From Patiria miniata (taxonomy: Eukaryota > Echinodermata > Asteroidea > Valvatida > Asterinidae): DNA of 64,000 nt. Shown here piece by piece: positions 1 to 48,039 of the stretch. A program made the position numbers and the translations under genes. The notes beneath the pieces are model-generated. The model did no database searches, had not been told where the DNA came from, and was given only the letters and a program-made list of their open reading frames with translations. The DNA is taken from the NCBI RefSeq assembly GCF_015706575.1, contig NW_024037059.1, positions 27,972,129 to 28,036,128 on the forward strand. The letters run 5' to 3'. Each line of letters begins with the position of its first letter. Within the stretch, counting starts at the first letter, position 1.

Positions 1-319
1 AAATTTTCTGAGTATTTCCTAACAAAATTGGAAATGTTTCTCAGTTCCAGATTCATGTCTTATCGTCATTTTATTTTGCAATGACTGACCTTCATTGAGA
101 TTATATATGAAGAAAAAAAGCAGCATCAGGTTGCAACATTCTTTCCACAAAGGTTTATAATTGTAGCTTGTTCATGATGTGCATGATCACAAGTTCCTGA
201 ATATTTGTCTCTAAGACAGTAAATTAAGGTCTACCTTTGCTACATAATGAGCTTCCAAAAAATCCCCAAAATGGCCATTGCTAGTTCAGACCCTTCACAA
301 TCATACACACTTTGAAGGT

Positions 320-618
320 AATTTTAATGGTAATATTTACATCAAAAACAAAACTACCGAATTATTATGAAATGCCTTTAATACTGGACTGTAGTTGAAT
401 GAGAGTCTAAAGCATCCTGTACAATCATGGCAACTGGTGTGCTATTATTTTCAAGAAAAGTGGAACTTTTGTATCAATTTCCAACGATAGCAATCATTGC
501 TCCGTTTCGTCTGAAGTAGGGTCAGGGAACCAGACTACAAGCACAGCATTTTTTTCCTTGGTTTTTCCAGCGTCTATGAACACAAAACTTAAACAGGTCA
601 TTGTAACAACATGTGCTA
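320..618 (+). mobile_element. TTAA element (family A), truncated copy
   Basis: Shares with the full copies the order tctaaagcatcctgta, gtgctattattttcaagaaaagtgg, gtcagggaaccagactac and aacacaaaactt. The central palindrome is deleted. The right end is cut by the family K element at TTAA 619-622. Confidence 0.6.
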
Positions 619-937
619 TTAACCCTAACTGCCCTGAATCCTTAAAAATCCTCTTTGCCAAAGTGAAGGAATTTGAAGGAATGAGGTTACATGGCAAAAG
701 TGCGTTACTGATTTCGTAGGATGCACTTTGTCAAGGTCTTGGGCCGGACCTTGTGTTGTTTTTGCTCAGCCATGCATAGAAATAGGCTCTGCCTCAACAT
801 ATTGACAGTGACTGCCGCAGGATTTTGCGGGATTCAGGCAGAGTTCACCCCTCCACGGACCATATTCAAGAAATAATGGAGGAATTTGCAGGATTGAGGC
901 TACATCCTAGCAAAAAAGCCTAGGGAGTTAGGGTTAA
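619..937. mobile_element. TTAACCCTAAC-ended element (family K)
   Basis: Inverted ends: TTAACCCTAACTGCC at the left and gggagTTAGGGTTAA at the right. The interior has aatcctctttgccaaagtg and ttgcaggattgaggctac. A near-duplicate lies at 1274-1694. Confidence 0.6.
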
Positions 938-1087
938 AAAAAAAAGGTTTAAACTCTTACAAAATTTTACATAGAAAAACAAACTTTCTGCCCATGCACT
1001 CCAATACAAGTCTAAATTATTTGCATCCTTCTAAGAAGTGTTACATTTTTATTCACAAACATCTTTTGTTTTTCCTTTCTTTTGCAG

Positions 1088-38410
<37,323 letters not shown>

Positions 38411-39670
38411 GGGTAAGACGAAAACACAGTGACGCACATGGTGATACATGCATGGTCTATGGTGATACACACCGTGACAGACACCATGATACATGCTACC
38501 GACATCACCACCCTGATACTACAGTAACACACACCGATACAAATACAGCGATACACCCAACCGTGGTTGGATCATTAAGATATATAAAAAAAAATATTGT
38601 TTTCCTAGATTTTTTTTTTAATTTAGCAAATGGGGACGTGCAAATCTGAAACAAAATAGGAAATTAATAAAAAATACCAAACATTTCATTGGTTTTAATA
38701 TCTCAAATGAAAATAATCTGAGAGGACTATTTTTTGTAAAACACAAGAATTTTTGTAGTATGGTCGAACTTTTACGTGTCGGACCGTTTTTTTTTCTTTA
38801 TTGAGGTCATATGAAGTTTGCATTAAAGTAACAGCGTTATTTTTTTGCAGATTTTGTTTTAGAAATTTATATAGGTCACTCATGATTTGGATTCGAGCAC
38901 TGAAATGTACTGTTGTGTTACGTATTTACTTGCACCGCGGATTTCATATGGGAAAGTTATATTAAATGTGAATGTGATGCCATTGTACATTCGCGTCGAT
39001 ATTTAGACGAGTATGTACCAGTCAATGGGCTCAGTGCGCAAATACCCCCTCAACGGTAAGAAAGGGAGAGTTTGGGGAGACCACTGGGATAGACATGTGG
39101 ACGCATTTCTGACGACGCCTGACGCTCACGCGAAGATGCTCTGGCTTTCTGCACATTCAGAATACAATAAGTCGTGCGTACTTCGCGCTGTGTGCGCGCG
39201 AACCAGTAATCGCATGCCGTCCACTGCGCTTTTGAAAGTGGTAAAATAGCGCCCTCTATTGTTTGCGCACGGAATCCATAGGTATCGTACTACGGCAATT
39301 GTATTCATCGGCAATATTCGCAACCCGATTGACATTTCTCAAAGTACGAACAGAAACGGACCGCTTGCCTGTTTTATTGTTTGCAGGTAAATAAACGTTC
39401 TAGCGACACTTTTTTTCATATTTTCCAAATTGGAAAAGACTCGCATATGGCAATAGTCAATAAGATTTCAGTCTTAAATTGAAACAACAAACATTATCTT
39501 GCTTAACATAATACTTTCTCAAAGAATTTCCAACTAATAGTTGTGTTTATAAAATGCGTATCAATTGTTTTTCCGTAAAATGTTACTTTTGCATTCCTCT
39601 CTCTATTTTAATTCAAGAAATTTCTTTAAAATGTCTACGATATAAAATAAATGTATTTCAATAAAAGCTT
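38411..39670 (+). other. probable ARFGEF 3' UTR, end uncertain
   Basis: There is no coding signal after the stop codon. AATAAA hexamers on this strand lie at 38666-38671, 39646-39651 and 39660-39665; the last two, 9 bp apart, are the most likely cleavage signals. The true end is not visible from sequence alone. Confidence 0.4.
39030..39195. repeat. interspersed repeat (second copy at 27368)
   Basis: About 165 bp resembling 27368-27536, sharing aataccccctcaacgg and acgcctgacgctcacgc. No clear terminal repeats. It is probably a fragment of a larger element lying in the probable 3' UTR. Confidence 0.6.
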
Positions 39671-41217
39671 ATTAGTCAAATTTAAAAAAAAAGTTCATGT
39701 ATTTTTATGTCACCGAGAAACAGCATTCCTACTAGAACGATGTACATTAGTCACAAAGTAAAACCCCAAACTTAATGTGGACTGTATAAATTAAAATTTG
39801 ATAAAAAAAACAAAGAAATAATCATAATTTTTGCGTTGTATACAAAAATGAATGTATCTTTTATACACTCCCAAGCTGTACATGTGTACCGTATCTCCAA
39901 TCGTTTTTAGGAATAAGTCTTTGTTTTGTCCTTAAAGTCGATCGGAGGTAATTAAAAATTGAGTTATTCATATTTAGTTTGATGGCGTATATTTTGTGTT
40001 AACATTTATTGAAAAAAAAAACAGATTTAAGGAAATGTGATTTCCAGCCTTAGGTTCCGCAGCAATTTTCCTATTTTAAAAAGCTTTGATTGAAATGTGG
40101 GCTAGTTAGAAATAAAAACTTGTTTATGGGCAGTCAAGTGTATTTTTTTCTTGGTTGTAGACCACTAGACTGGTATCCTGACTTCATTTAATGAGGACAG
40201 GTAATCGTGCCCCATCTTCATAGATTTCATTGGTTGTTGCAACAATTAGTTCTTCCTTCCTGTCATTTGATTGGCTGATTACAGATGTTTTGTGGTGCAT
40301 TCCCTGTTGACATATTAACCTTTGACCCTATGTCAAAGGTCATGTGTCAAAGGTCATGTGTCAGAGGTCATTCAGACAGAAAGCTGGTGGTACTGAAGGG
40401 GCAGTTCTCTGACCTGAATCCAAAATTGAGCAATTATGCACCTGATGCATTTTCGAAACCAGGCTTTGTTTTCAGATGTGGCTTCCGGAGACTGTTTCCA
40501 TGTAAACGTGATGGAAGCCGAAACTGGAGGCAAGAACGAAGTTTCAAAACTTGCAACAAGGAAAGATGAGTTCCCAAAATATTAATTTATTGATTTCCAA
40601 CGATACCAAGAGTTAAAAAAAAACTAGAAAAATGAATATTTTTACTGCGTAGATTGTTTTACTTTAAAAATGAAATATTAAATGAGAAAAATTACAGCTT
40701 ACAGCAGCTCTGTAATGCAATGTACAAATTGTAGAAATTAATAAAAAAAAATGAGCCAGCCACGATTTCAGATTTTGTCCCAAACTCGATCATGATTTAA
40801 CTTTACCGAGTTTGAGTTTGTGTTCAACTAAAGTCATTGCTTATAAATTAGTTTTACTAAATCCTTGTAACTCCTAGCTCCCTCACGTGTAGGTTTTTTG
40901 CTCTACGTCTAAAATTGTTAGAGGGATCTTTAGGAAAACATGTAATTGGTATTTTAATATTTCATGTTTTGTAGCCATGTTTCAGAACTGGCCGTTGTTT
41001 ATAGTTTTTTGTGATGTACATATGCATTGGGAACCAATACATGTAATTAATTAATACAGTATGGACACAGTTTAAATAGAGATTGTTACTTTAAGAATAT
41101 ATTCTCATGTTTTTGTTGTGATTATGTTGTAACTCAGATGATTAAATGTCTAAGATGCTATTCTATTAAGTCGGCGTTTCGTGTCATCTTTTTGTACTTG
41201 TAATTTTCTTGTCTGGA
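39671..41217. other. AT-rich DNA downstream of ARFGEF
   Basis: No ORF of interest. Contains a block of aggtca repeats (40318-40372) listed separately. Confidence 0.45.
40318..40372 (+). promoter_or_regulatory. cluster of nuclear-receptor-like half sites
   Basis: gtcaaaggtcatgt-type repeats place AGGTCA at 40337, 40351 and 40365 (14-bp spacing), with an inverted TGACCC at 40323. The match is to the consensus half site only; it could be a chance micro-repeat. Confidence 0.3.
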
Positions 41218-41482
41218 TCAAGGGAGTCAGGTTGGCATAGCGGTACTTTCCTCGCCTTCCAATGCTGTGACCCGGGTTCGAATCCCGCCTGGGCCAATAT
41301 GTGGATTGGGTTTTCAGTCCCTACCTGATTCCGTGGGTTTCCCCAGAATATTTTTCTGGGGTTTTCCTCCCACCTCTAAAACTGTATTTTCTTCTTCTTG
41401 TTTTCTCTCTACAGGTTTCTTCAGGCTTGCGAGCTACAGTGCCTAGGGCACTTTTGAGGAATCCTTGGTTTCATTACCAGAT
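41218..41482 (+). mobile_element. tRNA-derived SINE, family S2
   Basis: Head gttggcatagcggtac (A-box like) and cccgggttcgaatcccgcc (B box), then body gccaatatgtggattggg through gagctacagtgcctagggc. Opposite orientation to 7226-7487. Confidence 0.8.
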
Positions 41483-42068
41483 ATAAATAATAATTGATTC
41501 CGATTTGTATAAAGTTGTTACCATGGGAACTGCTGCTGTTTTTATTTCCAGTTGCATCCCTTGGATAAATGGTTTCATTTGAAAATCTTAGAAAAGGCAA
41601 AATATGGTTTAAATGGTGTTTATTTAGGACTGCATAAGACAATGGTTTGATTTCAGGGGGAAAAAAACCTGAAAGTTAACACAATTTTAATACATTACAC
41701 ATGTTACAGGTAATGTTCTTGTGTTGTTACATACCTCAATGGGGCTTGTTGTGATGTGTTTATTCTAAAAATGATTGTGCATGTAAACCACGTCCAAAAC
41801 TTTTTTACACAGAAACATAATGGCGGCCAAAAAAGCAAAATCCAAACCAAACATTCCGCAGAATGAATGACAAATTCAAAATTTCCCTGGTCTGTGAAAA
41901 TGCTTAAAAAAATCAAGTACATGTAATTCTGAAATTAGTTTTCTTGGTAATGGCTTTAATATCAATTCAATGCTGGCTTATGGATATTCACGTTTCTTTT
42001 ACAGAGAAAATAATTACGGCTGTCGCTCAAAAACGGGCTAGAAAGATCCAATGGATTGTTTGACTATA

Positions 42069-42255
42069 CAGTCGACTCTCGTTAGTACAAACTCTGTTAA
42101 TACAAAATTCTGGTTATAACAAACATAAAGCCTTGGTCCCGACTGTGCATTTATGTGCACAATGAATGGGACTGATGTTCCTCTTTACACAAAATTCTGA
42201 TGTAACAAACAATTTGGCTAGGTCCGAACGAGTTTGTTATAACAAGACTCGACTG
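42069..42255. mobile_element. pogo/Tigger-type MITE, copy 1
   Basis: TA-flanked, ends CAGTCGACTCTCGTTA / aacaagactcGACTG, about 187 bp. Matches 60981-61166. Confidence 0.8.
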
Positions 42256-42459
42256 TATTTGTTTTCTATGACAGGCTTGAGTGCAGAACTCGTATTTTTT
42301 ACATAACTGATCATTACTTTATGTCAAATGCTTTATTTGCGCTCCCATTGACCAAACATTTTGTTTTTATGAACTTATTTCAAAGAAATTGTGCCTTTTT
42401 CCCCCACATAATAGTACATGAACAACATAACTTGGGATTAAAACATAAAATGTTATCTT

Positions 42460-42804
42460 CAAGTAAACTTGAATCCTCCATCCTGATTGGTCGATCCATG
42501 GCAACAAGCCGTGCTACATATAACCATGTAGCACGGCCTCGGTCCATACCGCACTCCGCGTATTCCGCTATTCCAAGATGCGAGCGACATTCCAAGCTGC
42601 TGAATGTCCGTGTAAAGCGTGCTCGTTCCAACTGTACTGTGCGTCAAGTTTGCTTGAAGATAAATTTGTTATCGCGCTCGTGGAACATGGAAAATGTAGT
42701 GCGTCTTTGTCCCACATATTGCGTGTTCCACTCGCGCTCGCGGGATAACTTATTATTACGATGGCACTTATACCGGTGTCACAATTTTCAACTCTAACTC
42801 AAGT
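42460..42804. other. region 3' of the transposase-like exon
   Basis: Contains a small palindrome gccgtgctacatataacc/atgtagcacggc at 42508-42537 and GC-richer DNA. May be 3' UTR of the minus-strand gene. Confidence 0.35.
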
Positions 42805-44426
42805 TTAAGAAAGTTTGAATTCTCGCATTCTTTTGCTCAAACTGCCCGCCATGGCGCGGACAAACTTGCTCGGTCCCAGTCTCTTCTTGCGGTGCAGGAC
42901 GCTTTCTTCCACTTTCTGGAACCAGTTTCTCGCTGGCGCACTGGACGTGAGCGAACTCCTTGTTCCCAGCATGCCTGTCCACAGTGGCGCGATGGACATA
43001 AACCAACGCAGGAAATAGTGGAGGAACTCGGGAGCGTAGTACGGGTTCTTGACAGGCGCTGTATCCTTGTTACAATCAAACAACATCCTGATTGTATGGT
43101 AGTGCTTGTAGTACGGAGACTCGGTCAGGTTACAGAAGTTCTCAGTTTCGCCGGTGGAAACGTGACCTTCAATCTTATCATGGTCGAAGTCAATTGAGAC
43201 TCCAACCAGCTGAGATTGTAGGTGTTCCTGTATGTTCTCGCTGGGTGCTTGCTTGGATAGGAGCGCTTCGCACATCATGCTGAATATCTCGTCAAGTTTG
43301 GTCTTTGATGTCGCCACAATCAAACACCCGACACATAACAGGATGAAGTACTTTTTGCGGACGTCCACATCGTAGAGACGTGTGGCTACTGTTCGCATCA
43401 CATGCGTGCTGCAGATGTGAATCTTGCATGGCGGCAGCTTGTCAATCCACGCATGCTCGAGAAACGACAACGTAGACATATCATTGAAAGCCATGTTGAC
43501 AGCATTAATCCACGCCCAGTTGTAGTTCATCACAATGTTTTGCGGGACGTTGTTCTTCGGATCGGCCTGCTTGAGGGCACGCCTCACGATATTCAGAAAG
43601 TATGAAACTTTCGGAAGGGTGTTGTCATCGGTGAAGAACTCTGCAACTGCCATAGCTGAGTTCTCACTACACCCTTCAACAACAAGCGCAGAGTACAACA
43701 CGTCTTGTGGCCTGCCTGGAAGGTTTTTCACCAATGATCTTGTTGTGTCCATGAAAACAGTGCACTGTCCGTCTTTGAGCGAACTGCTCAGTAACTGAAT
43801 CTGTTCTACGGTGTACATAATCACTCCCAGTGGGAAGACACCTATGTAACGTACAAAACCACCAGGTATCAAGTCGGACGTGATTTCTCTGACAATTTCG
43901 ATCTCACGGAATACATCCACTTCGCCTTGTGCCACTAGATCCGTAAGAGCGTCGTAATCGTTGCCAGAACCCTCATCGCTTGAATTTTCAAGATTCGAGT
44001 GGTTTTGTGCAGGACTTGGTTGTGTAGCTGTATTCAACATCAAATGCTTTATGTCTTCCCTTTCATTCAGCGTGTGAATTTCACCTTGGGGATGGTTAAG
44101 TTCACCAGACACTTTAACCCTAACTTTAACTCGGGTGCCCCGTTTTACTTCTTTCCTGATAATGAAGTCGTACCTAGTACATCCTTCAATTCTGCAAAGC
44201 CCTTTACCGTGGAAAAACGGCATATTTCCCTTCCTGCTGCCGACCTTTCGGACACGATTGTACTTGAAAAGCAACGAACAGTGTGGATTCGTCACTGCGA
44301 CTTCCCGTGAGAAAATTCTAGAGTAACCTTGAAGAGATCGTTGCTTGTGGGTCTGCTTGATGTGAATGCTCTCTTCCCATTCTTGCGGAGATATGATGAA
44401 ATCAAACTTCCTTTGGAGTTTGATAT
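42805..44426 (-). CDS. transposase-like protein, intact long 3' exon
   Basis: An uninterrupted exon of about 540 codons reads down to TAA at 42805. An ATG at 44451 opens the frame, but it sits in what looks like a polypyrimidine tract and acceptor (ttttctttag before 44426). I therefore think the true start is in an upstream exon, with the codon for Asp9 split by the intron. With residues counted from that ATG: an acidic linker (155-185); VFMDTTRSLV (232-241), like a first catalytic Asp motif; IVMNYNWAWINAV (306-318), where related proteins, as I remember them, carry Asp; a CSTH pair (347-350); APLWTGML (488-495); and a basic C-terminus with NWFQKVEES. This architecture resembles eukaryotic DDE transposase-derived proteins (MULE- or KDZ-like); the family is uncertain. 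No flanking terminal repeats or stop codons were seen, so it is either recently active or host-adopted. Confidence 0.65.
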
Positions 44427-44572
44427 CTAAAGAAAAAAAAAACATACACATTTTAAATGAAAATAATTACTGATTGATCAAACGGACGTTAAGCAAGTTT
44501 GTTCCGTGGGCGATTTGTAATGAAATACAAAAATATAGAAGTAATACACTTAAGATTTGATGGGATTATCAA

Positions 44573-44870
44573 TTATAGGCTTAAGCCCTTTAAGACCCAG
44601 TAACTGTCAAAGGTATTCTTGAACTGATTGACATTCATGGCATTTACGACGTAGGCTGGGAGGTTGCTCCAGTTGTTTAGTACCCATTGGGAGAAGTGCT
44701 TCCTCAATATTAATTGGAGACTTTTAATATGCATTCTCTTCTTGAACAACTTCAACCTGTGACCTCGGGTACTTGTACTTGACTTGGAGAAGAACTTTTC
44801 TGAATCCATATATCGTCGAAGCCATTCAGGATCTTATAATGGGAAAGAATCCCATATCTCATTATCTGGC
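44573..44870 (-). pseudogene. non-LTR retrotransposon (CR1/L2/RTE-like) ORF2 C-terminal fragment
   Basis: The minus-strand frame 44573-44809 contains RGHRLKLFKKR, HFSQWVLNNWSNLPAYVV and NQFKNTFDSYW. This is the typical C-terminal tail of LINE reverse-transcriptase proteins. Upstream (to about 44870) the match continues as HYKILNGFDD in another frame, so at least one frameshift separates the pieces. A dead, truncated copy. Confidence 0.7.
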
Positions 44871-46009
44871 CATCAGTAATTTTCCCCTTAAATTACCTAT
44901 CACCCATCAGAAAGTGATAATATATCCTAAAAAGCCAAAATTAGCAGGGGCAAATTTTGAATTTTTACTGAGATTAGGACTTAGAAATTGTCAGACCAGT
45001 CCCATAGGGTTTGTGCACAGGGTGACAAGTGATGGCCAGATATGGGAATCTTTCATTCTTTCCTCTTATATTATAATAAAGTAATCTTAATAAGGTCACC
45101 CCAAACAAGAATGGTTCCCAAACTGTTATGTAGGGAGATTAAGCATCGTTTTTTTTTGTAGATTTCAAAATTTTCCGGGGGCCTCTTCACGCAAAAAGTT
45201 TCACCCCCCCCCCCCCCTTCATAATAACAACAAAACAATAACAAAACAACAATCATGACAATACCAACTTCCCCCCCCCCTTTTTCCTGAAAGCTACACC
45301 CGCCCCTCAAATGAATGCTCTATGCAGCGCGAAATTTGTGACTACATATATTAAATAATGTATACATGTACTTCACACAAAAAACCCATACACAACGCCG
45401 GTGGCAAGCTTATTGTGTCACTGTCAGACCCCCTAAAGCTACACGGTCCTACGCGTGTATTTCTACGCACTCGCAGTCGCATTCAATTTGTGTGTGACAA
45501 CGCACGCGCGTTGCAACTTTAATGCAAGTGTTACCTGCGCAGATAATGGACGGTCGAGGACAAATGCTTTTTTAGCCAGGTTAACGGCCTTTAGTCAGAC
45601 TATCAGATTATAGAGACCTTATAATATGACAATAAATCTGAGTAAATTACCTTCCATAGTTGGTTAATAATCAGTGAATTCCTGGCAATCAGTTTGCTTG
45701 CCGCCGGATCGGTTAAGCATTAGGCAATGTTGGTCAATGGAGGGCGGTATACACAAACATGACAAAACACGTGTTTAATTTACCTCCGGCAAAATATACA
45801 CTACCTTAATTATATACTTGAAGAAATTAAGAGTAGACAAAAACGGTGTTCAGGTGTCAGTTCAAGCAACTAGGTAAGCTGAAACTTTTGTCGTTTAGCA
45901 ATTTGTAAAGTAGTGTCACGACTCTACATTTTCCCCTATCAGTATCAAAACAAAATAGGCCTACAACTAGACTTGGACACACCCCCAAAAGAAAACCTTT
46001 TTTTAACGC
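44871..46009. other. upstream of transposase-like gene
   Basis: Holds gtgatggccagatatgggaatc at 45029-45050 (also at 16405) and its inverted partner near 44860-44890, polyC runs at 45205-45217 and 45271-45280, and a CpG-rich patch at 45440-45520. No exon recognised. Confidence 0.4.
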
Positions 46010-46393
46010 AGTGGCTATCGTTACGGCAGCCGTAACGCATTTCCCATTTTCTATCGTTACGGTAGTAGGCCTACTGCAACTTTTATAGAAAACATGAGAA
46101 GAAAATATAAAATTAGAAGGAAAAAAAGTGATTTTGAAGGTTATGAAATTCGGACTTTATTTCCCTTTAAAAAAAAATCCTCCAGTCCAAAGCCTCAGGT
46201 TAGAAAAGGAAAAAAATTCGAGTGCAAAACTGAGATGCGAACCCACAACCTCGCGGTGCAAAATCCTACCCTCTATCGACTGAGCTGTCGCACTGCTCGC
46301 TAAAACGTGGGGAAACAAATAATTATACCTGCGTGCGTATCAAAAAAGTATCGTAGAGGGCGCTAAACAACGGCTGCCGTAACGATAGCCACT
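46010..46393. mobile_element. TIR element (24-bp perfect ends) with tRNA-like interior
   Basis: Perfect ends agtggctatcgttacggcag(ccgt) at 46010-46033 and 46370-46393. Each end is itself partly palindromic (cgttacgg..ccgtaacg). The match continues outward imperfectly. A tRNA-like segment lies inside. Confidence 0.85.
46221..46299 (-). other. tRNA-like sequence inside TIR element
   Basis: The minus strand reads gacagctcagtcgatagagg (D-arm/A-box like) and, about 30 nt on, gtgggttcgcatctc (T-arm/B-box like). The arms do not pair cleanly and spacing around the acceptor is off, so this is a tRNA relic, not a working tRNA gene. Confidence 0.5.
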
Positions 46394-47149
46394 TCGTTTT
46401 TTAAAAGGGTTCATGTGCACTTCGAAATAAGATCGGAGATTGCGCTACGCCAAAATATAATTTCTCTGGAAGTTTGTATTAAACGGATATGTAATGTCAA
46501 GATTTTTGAACAGGAATGATATTAGAGCTTGGAGAAATTTTACTTACCGTGCCAATTTGAGGTAAAATTTTTGCTCTAAAACAATAGGCGAAAAATCAAA
46601 GAATTATGGTCACGTTAAGGGCGTGCCTCGTAAAATATATTCTGGTAGAAGCCTTAGAGAATGTCTTCATGGTATGCTCGAAATTCCCAGGTCCTGCAGT
46701 CATCAAAAGCGGCTTGTAAGAATCATTGTATTGAGGGATTCTACTATTTTTCTAGGTTTTTCCGGCAAAAAAATCAGTTTAATACCTGGCCCATCTGAAC
46801 CATGCCTTCTAACATTTTTTTGTCCGTCACAATTCAAAAGAGTCATTCGCTTGACTTTCCACTACCAGCAATGAATTCACTCAAATTCAGATGGTGTTTA
46901 AATTCATTCAATTTCGCCTGAAAAACAATTATACATCGACTGTACCCGTGATTTTTTTCATCAATATATAACACTATGCTTGCTTCCACTAATTTAATAA
47001 TAAACCTTGAAAAACCTTTTTCAAGGTTGTGCGTGGTCGTCTTTGTACCGAATTCCTGAGCAAGAAATTGAATTTTAAATTTTTTTTCCGGTAAATTTCG
47101 AGTTCAACATGATTTGTGAACTTTTTTTCCAGAAAATTTAATTTGTCTG
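46394..47149. other. AT-rich intergenic DNA
   Basis: Nothing recognised. Confidence 0.4.
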
Positions 47150-47220
47150 CAAGAACAGCACTTCCAGAACTGTAAGGTTTGTAAAAAAAACCTTACAGTT
47201 CTGGAAGTACAAGAACAGCA
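47150..47220. repeat. 20-bp-arm hairpin flanked by 11-bp direct repeats
   Basis: Perfect arms 47161-47180 and 47188-47207, loop of 7 nt, enclosed by caagaacagca at 47150-47160 and 47210-47220. Confidence 0.9.
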
Positions 47221-47518
47221 TCCTACACAATACCAAGGGATAAATTTCAAGGTTTAAATTTCAAACATTTGAACTAAACAGGCAAAAGTTGTCTGATTTC
47301 AAACGCTAGGAATTCCTACATGTAGGCCTATAGCATATTCACACTTTTCTTAACAGTACTTCATGTAATTTTTGATTTTTTGTTAATATTACAGGTGTAC
47401 AAGCTAATGCATAACGTGTCCTCGAAGTTAAATATCATTTTTTCTCGTATATCTTTAAAGGTCCGCCATGTGATTTTGCCTGCAAGATAAGCTACTTTTT
47501 TTCAACAGAGGGCGTTCT

Positions 47519-48039
47519 TTAAAGGGAATGTACAACATTTGCTTTTGCTGCAATTTTCAGAAATAAATGGATTTGGAGGATTAGTATGTTATAGCAAATA
47601 TTGTTACACTGACTTGTTTCAAGTTTTGGGTTCGTAGATGCTGGAAAAACCAAGAAAATCAATCATATTCTTGTAGTCTGGTTCCCTGACCCCACTTAAG
47701 ATGAAACGGAGCAATTTATAGACTTTGGGCAATTGTAAGATCAGAGAATCAGTCTAGCGGGCTAGTCTCCACAGGTGTGTAATCAATTGCAAAGAAAATG
47801 CAGACAAACTAAATATGAAAAATCAGGAGCACTTTTTGAAAAAAAAGCCAGTTTTCTCCAACGCTGGTCAGCTGACCAGCGTTGGAAAAATACAGTTTTT
47901 CTTGAAAATGTCAGCACACCAGGAGCCAAAACTTTACCGGATGCTTTAGACTGTCATTCCCTACAATCCAGTAAGATATTTCGTGATAATTTGATCATTT
48001 CGTTTTTTGATGTTTGCAAATGTTGTATCTTCCCTTTAA
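47519..48039 (-). mobile_element. TTAA element (family A) copy 8
   Basis: Ends TTAAAGGGAATGTACAAC / gttgtatctTCCCTTTAA. The central palindrome at 47857-47886 has the variant core gctggtcagctgaccagc and is perfectly self-complementary. Confidence 0.88.

Larger units (their letters stand above)
1..1087 (+). other. intron upstream of visible exon 1
   Basis: No exon found. Contains a decayed, truncated copy of the ~520-bp TTAA element (about 320-618) interrupted at TTAA by a second element (619-937). The remainder is AT-rich single-copy-looking DNA ending in a good branch and pyrimidine region. Confidence 0.6.

Noticed and set aside
46623..46874. 83-codon ORF in intergenic DNA
   Set aside because: No conserved motif; composition and context are random-like.
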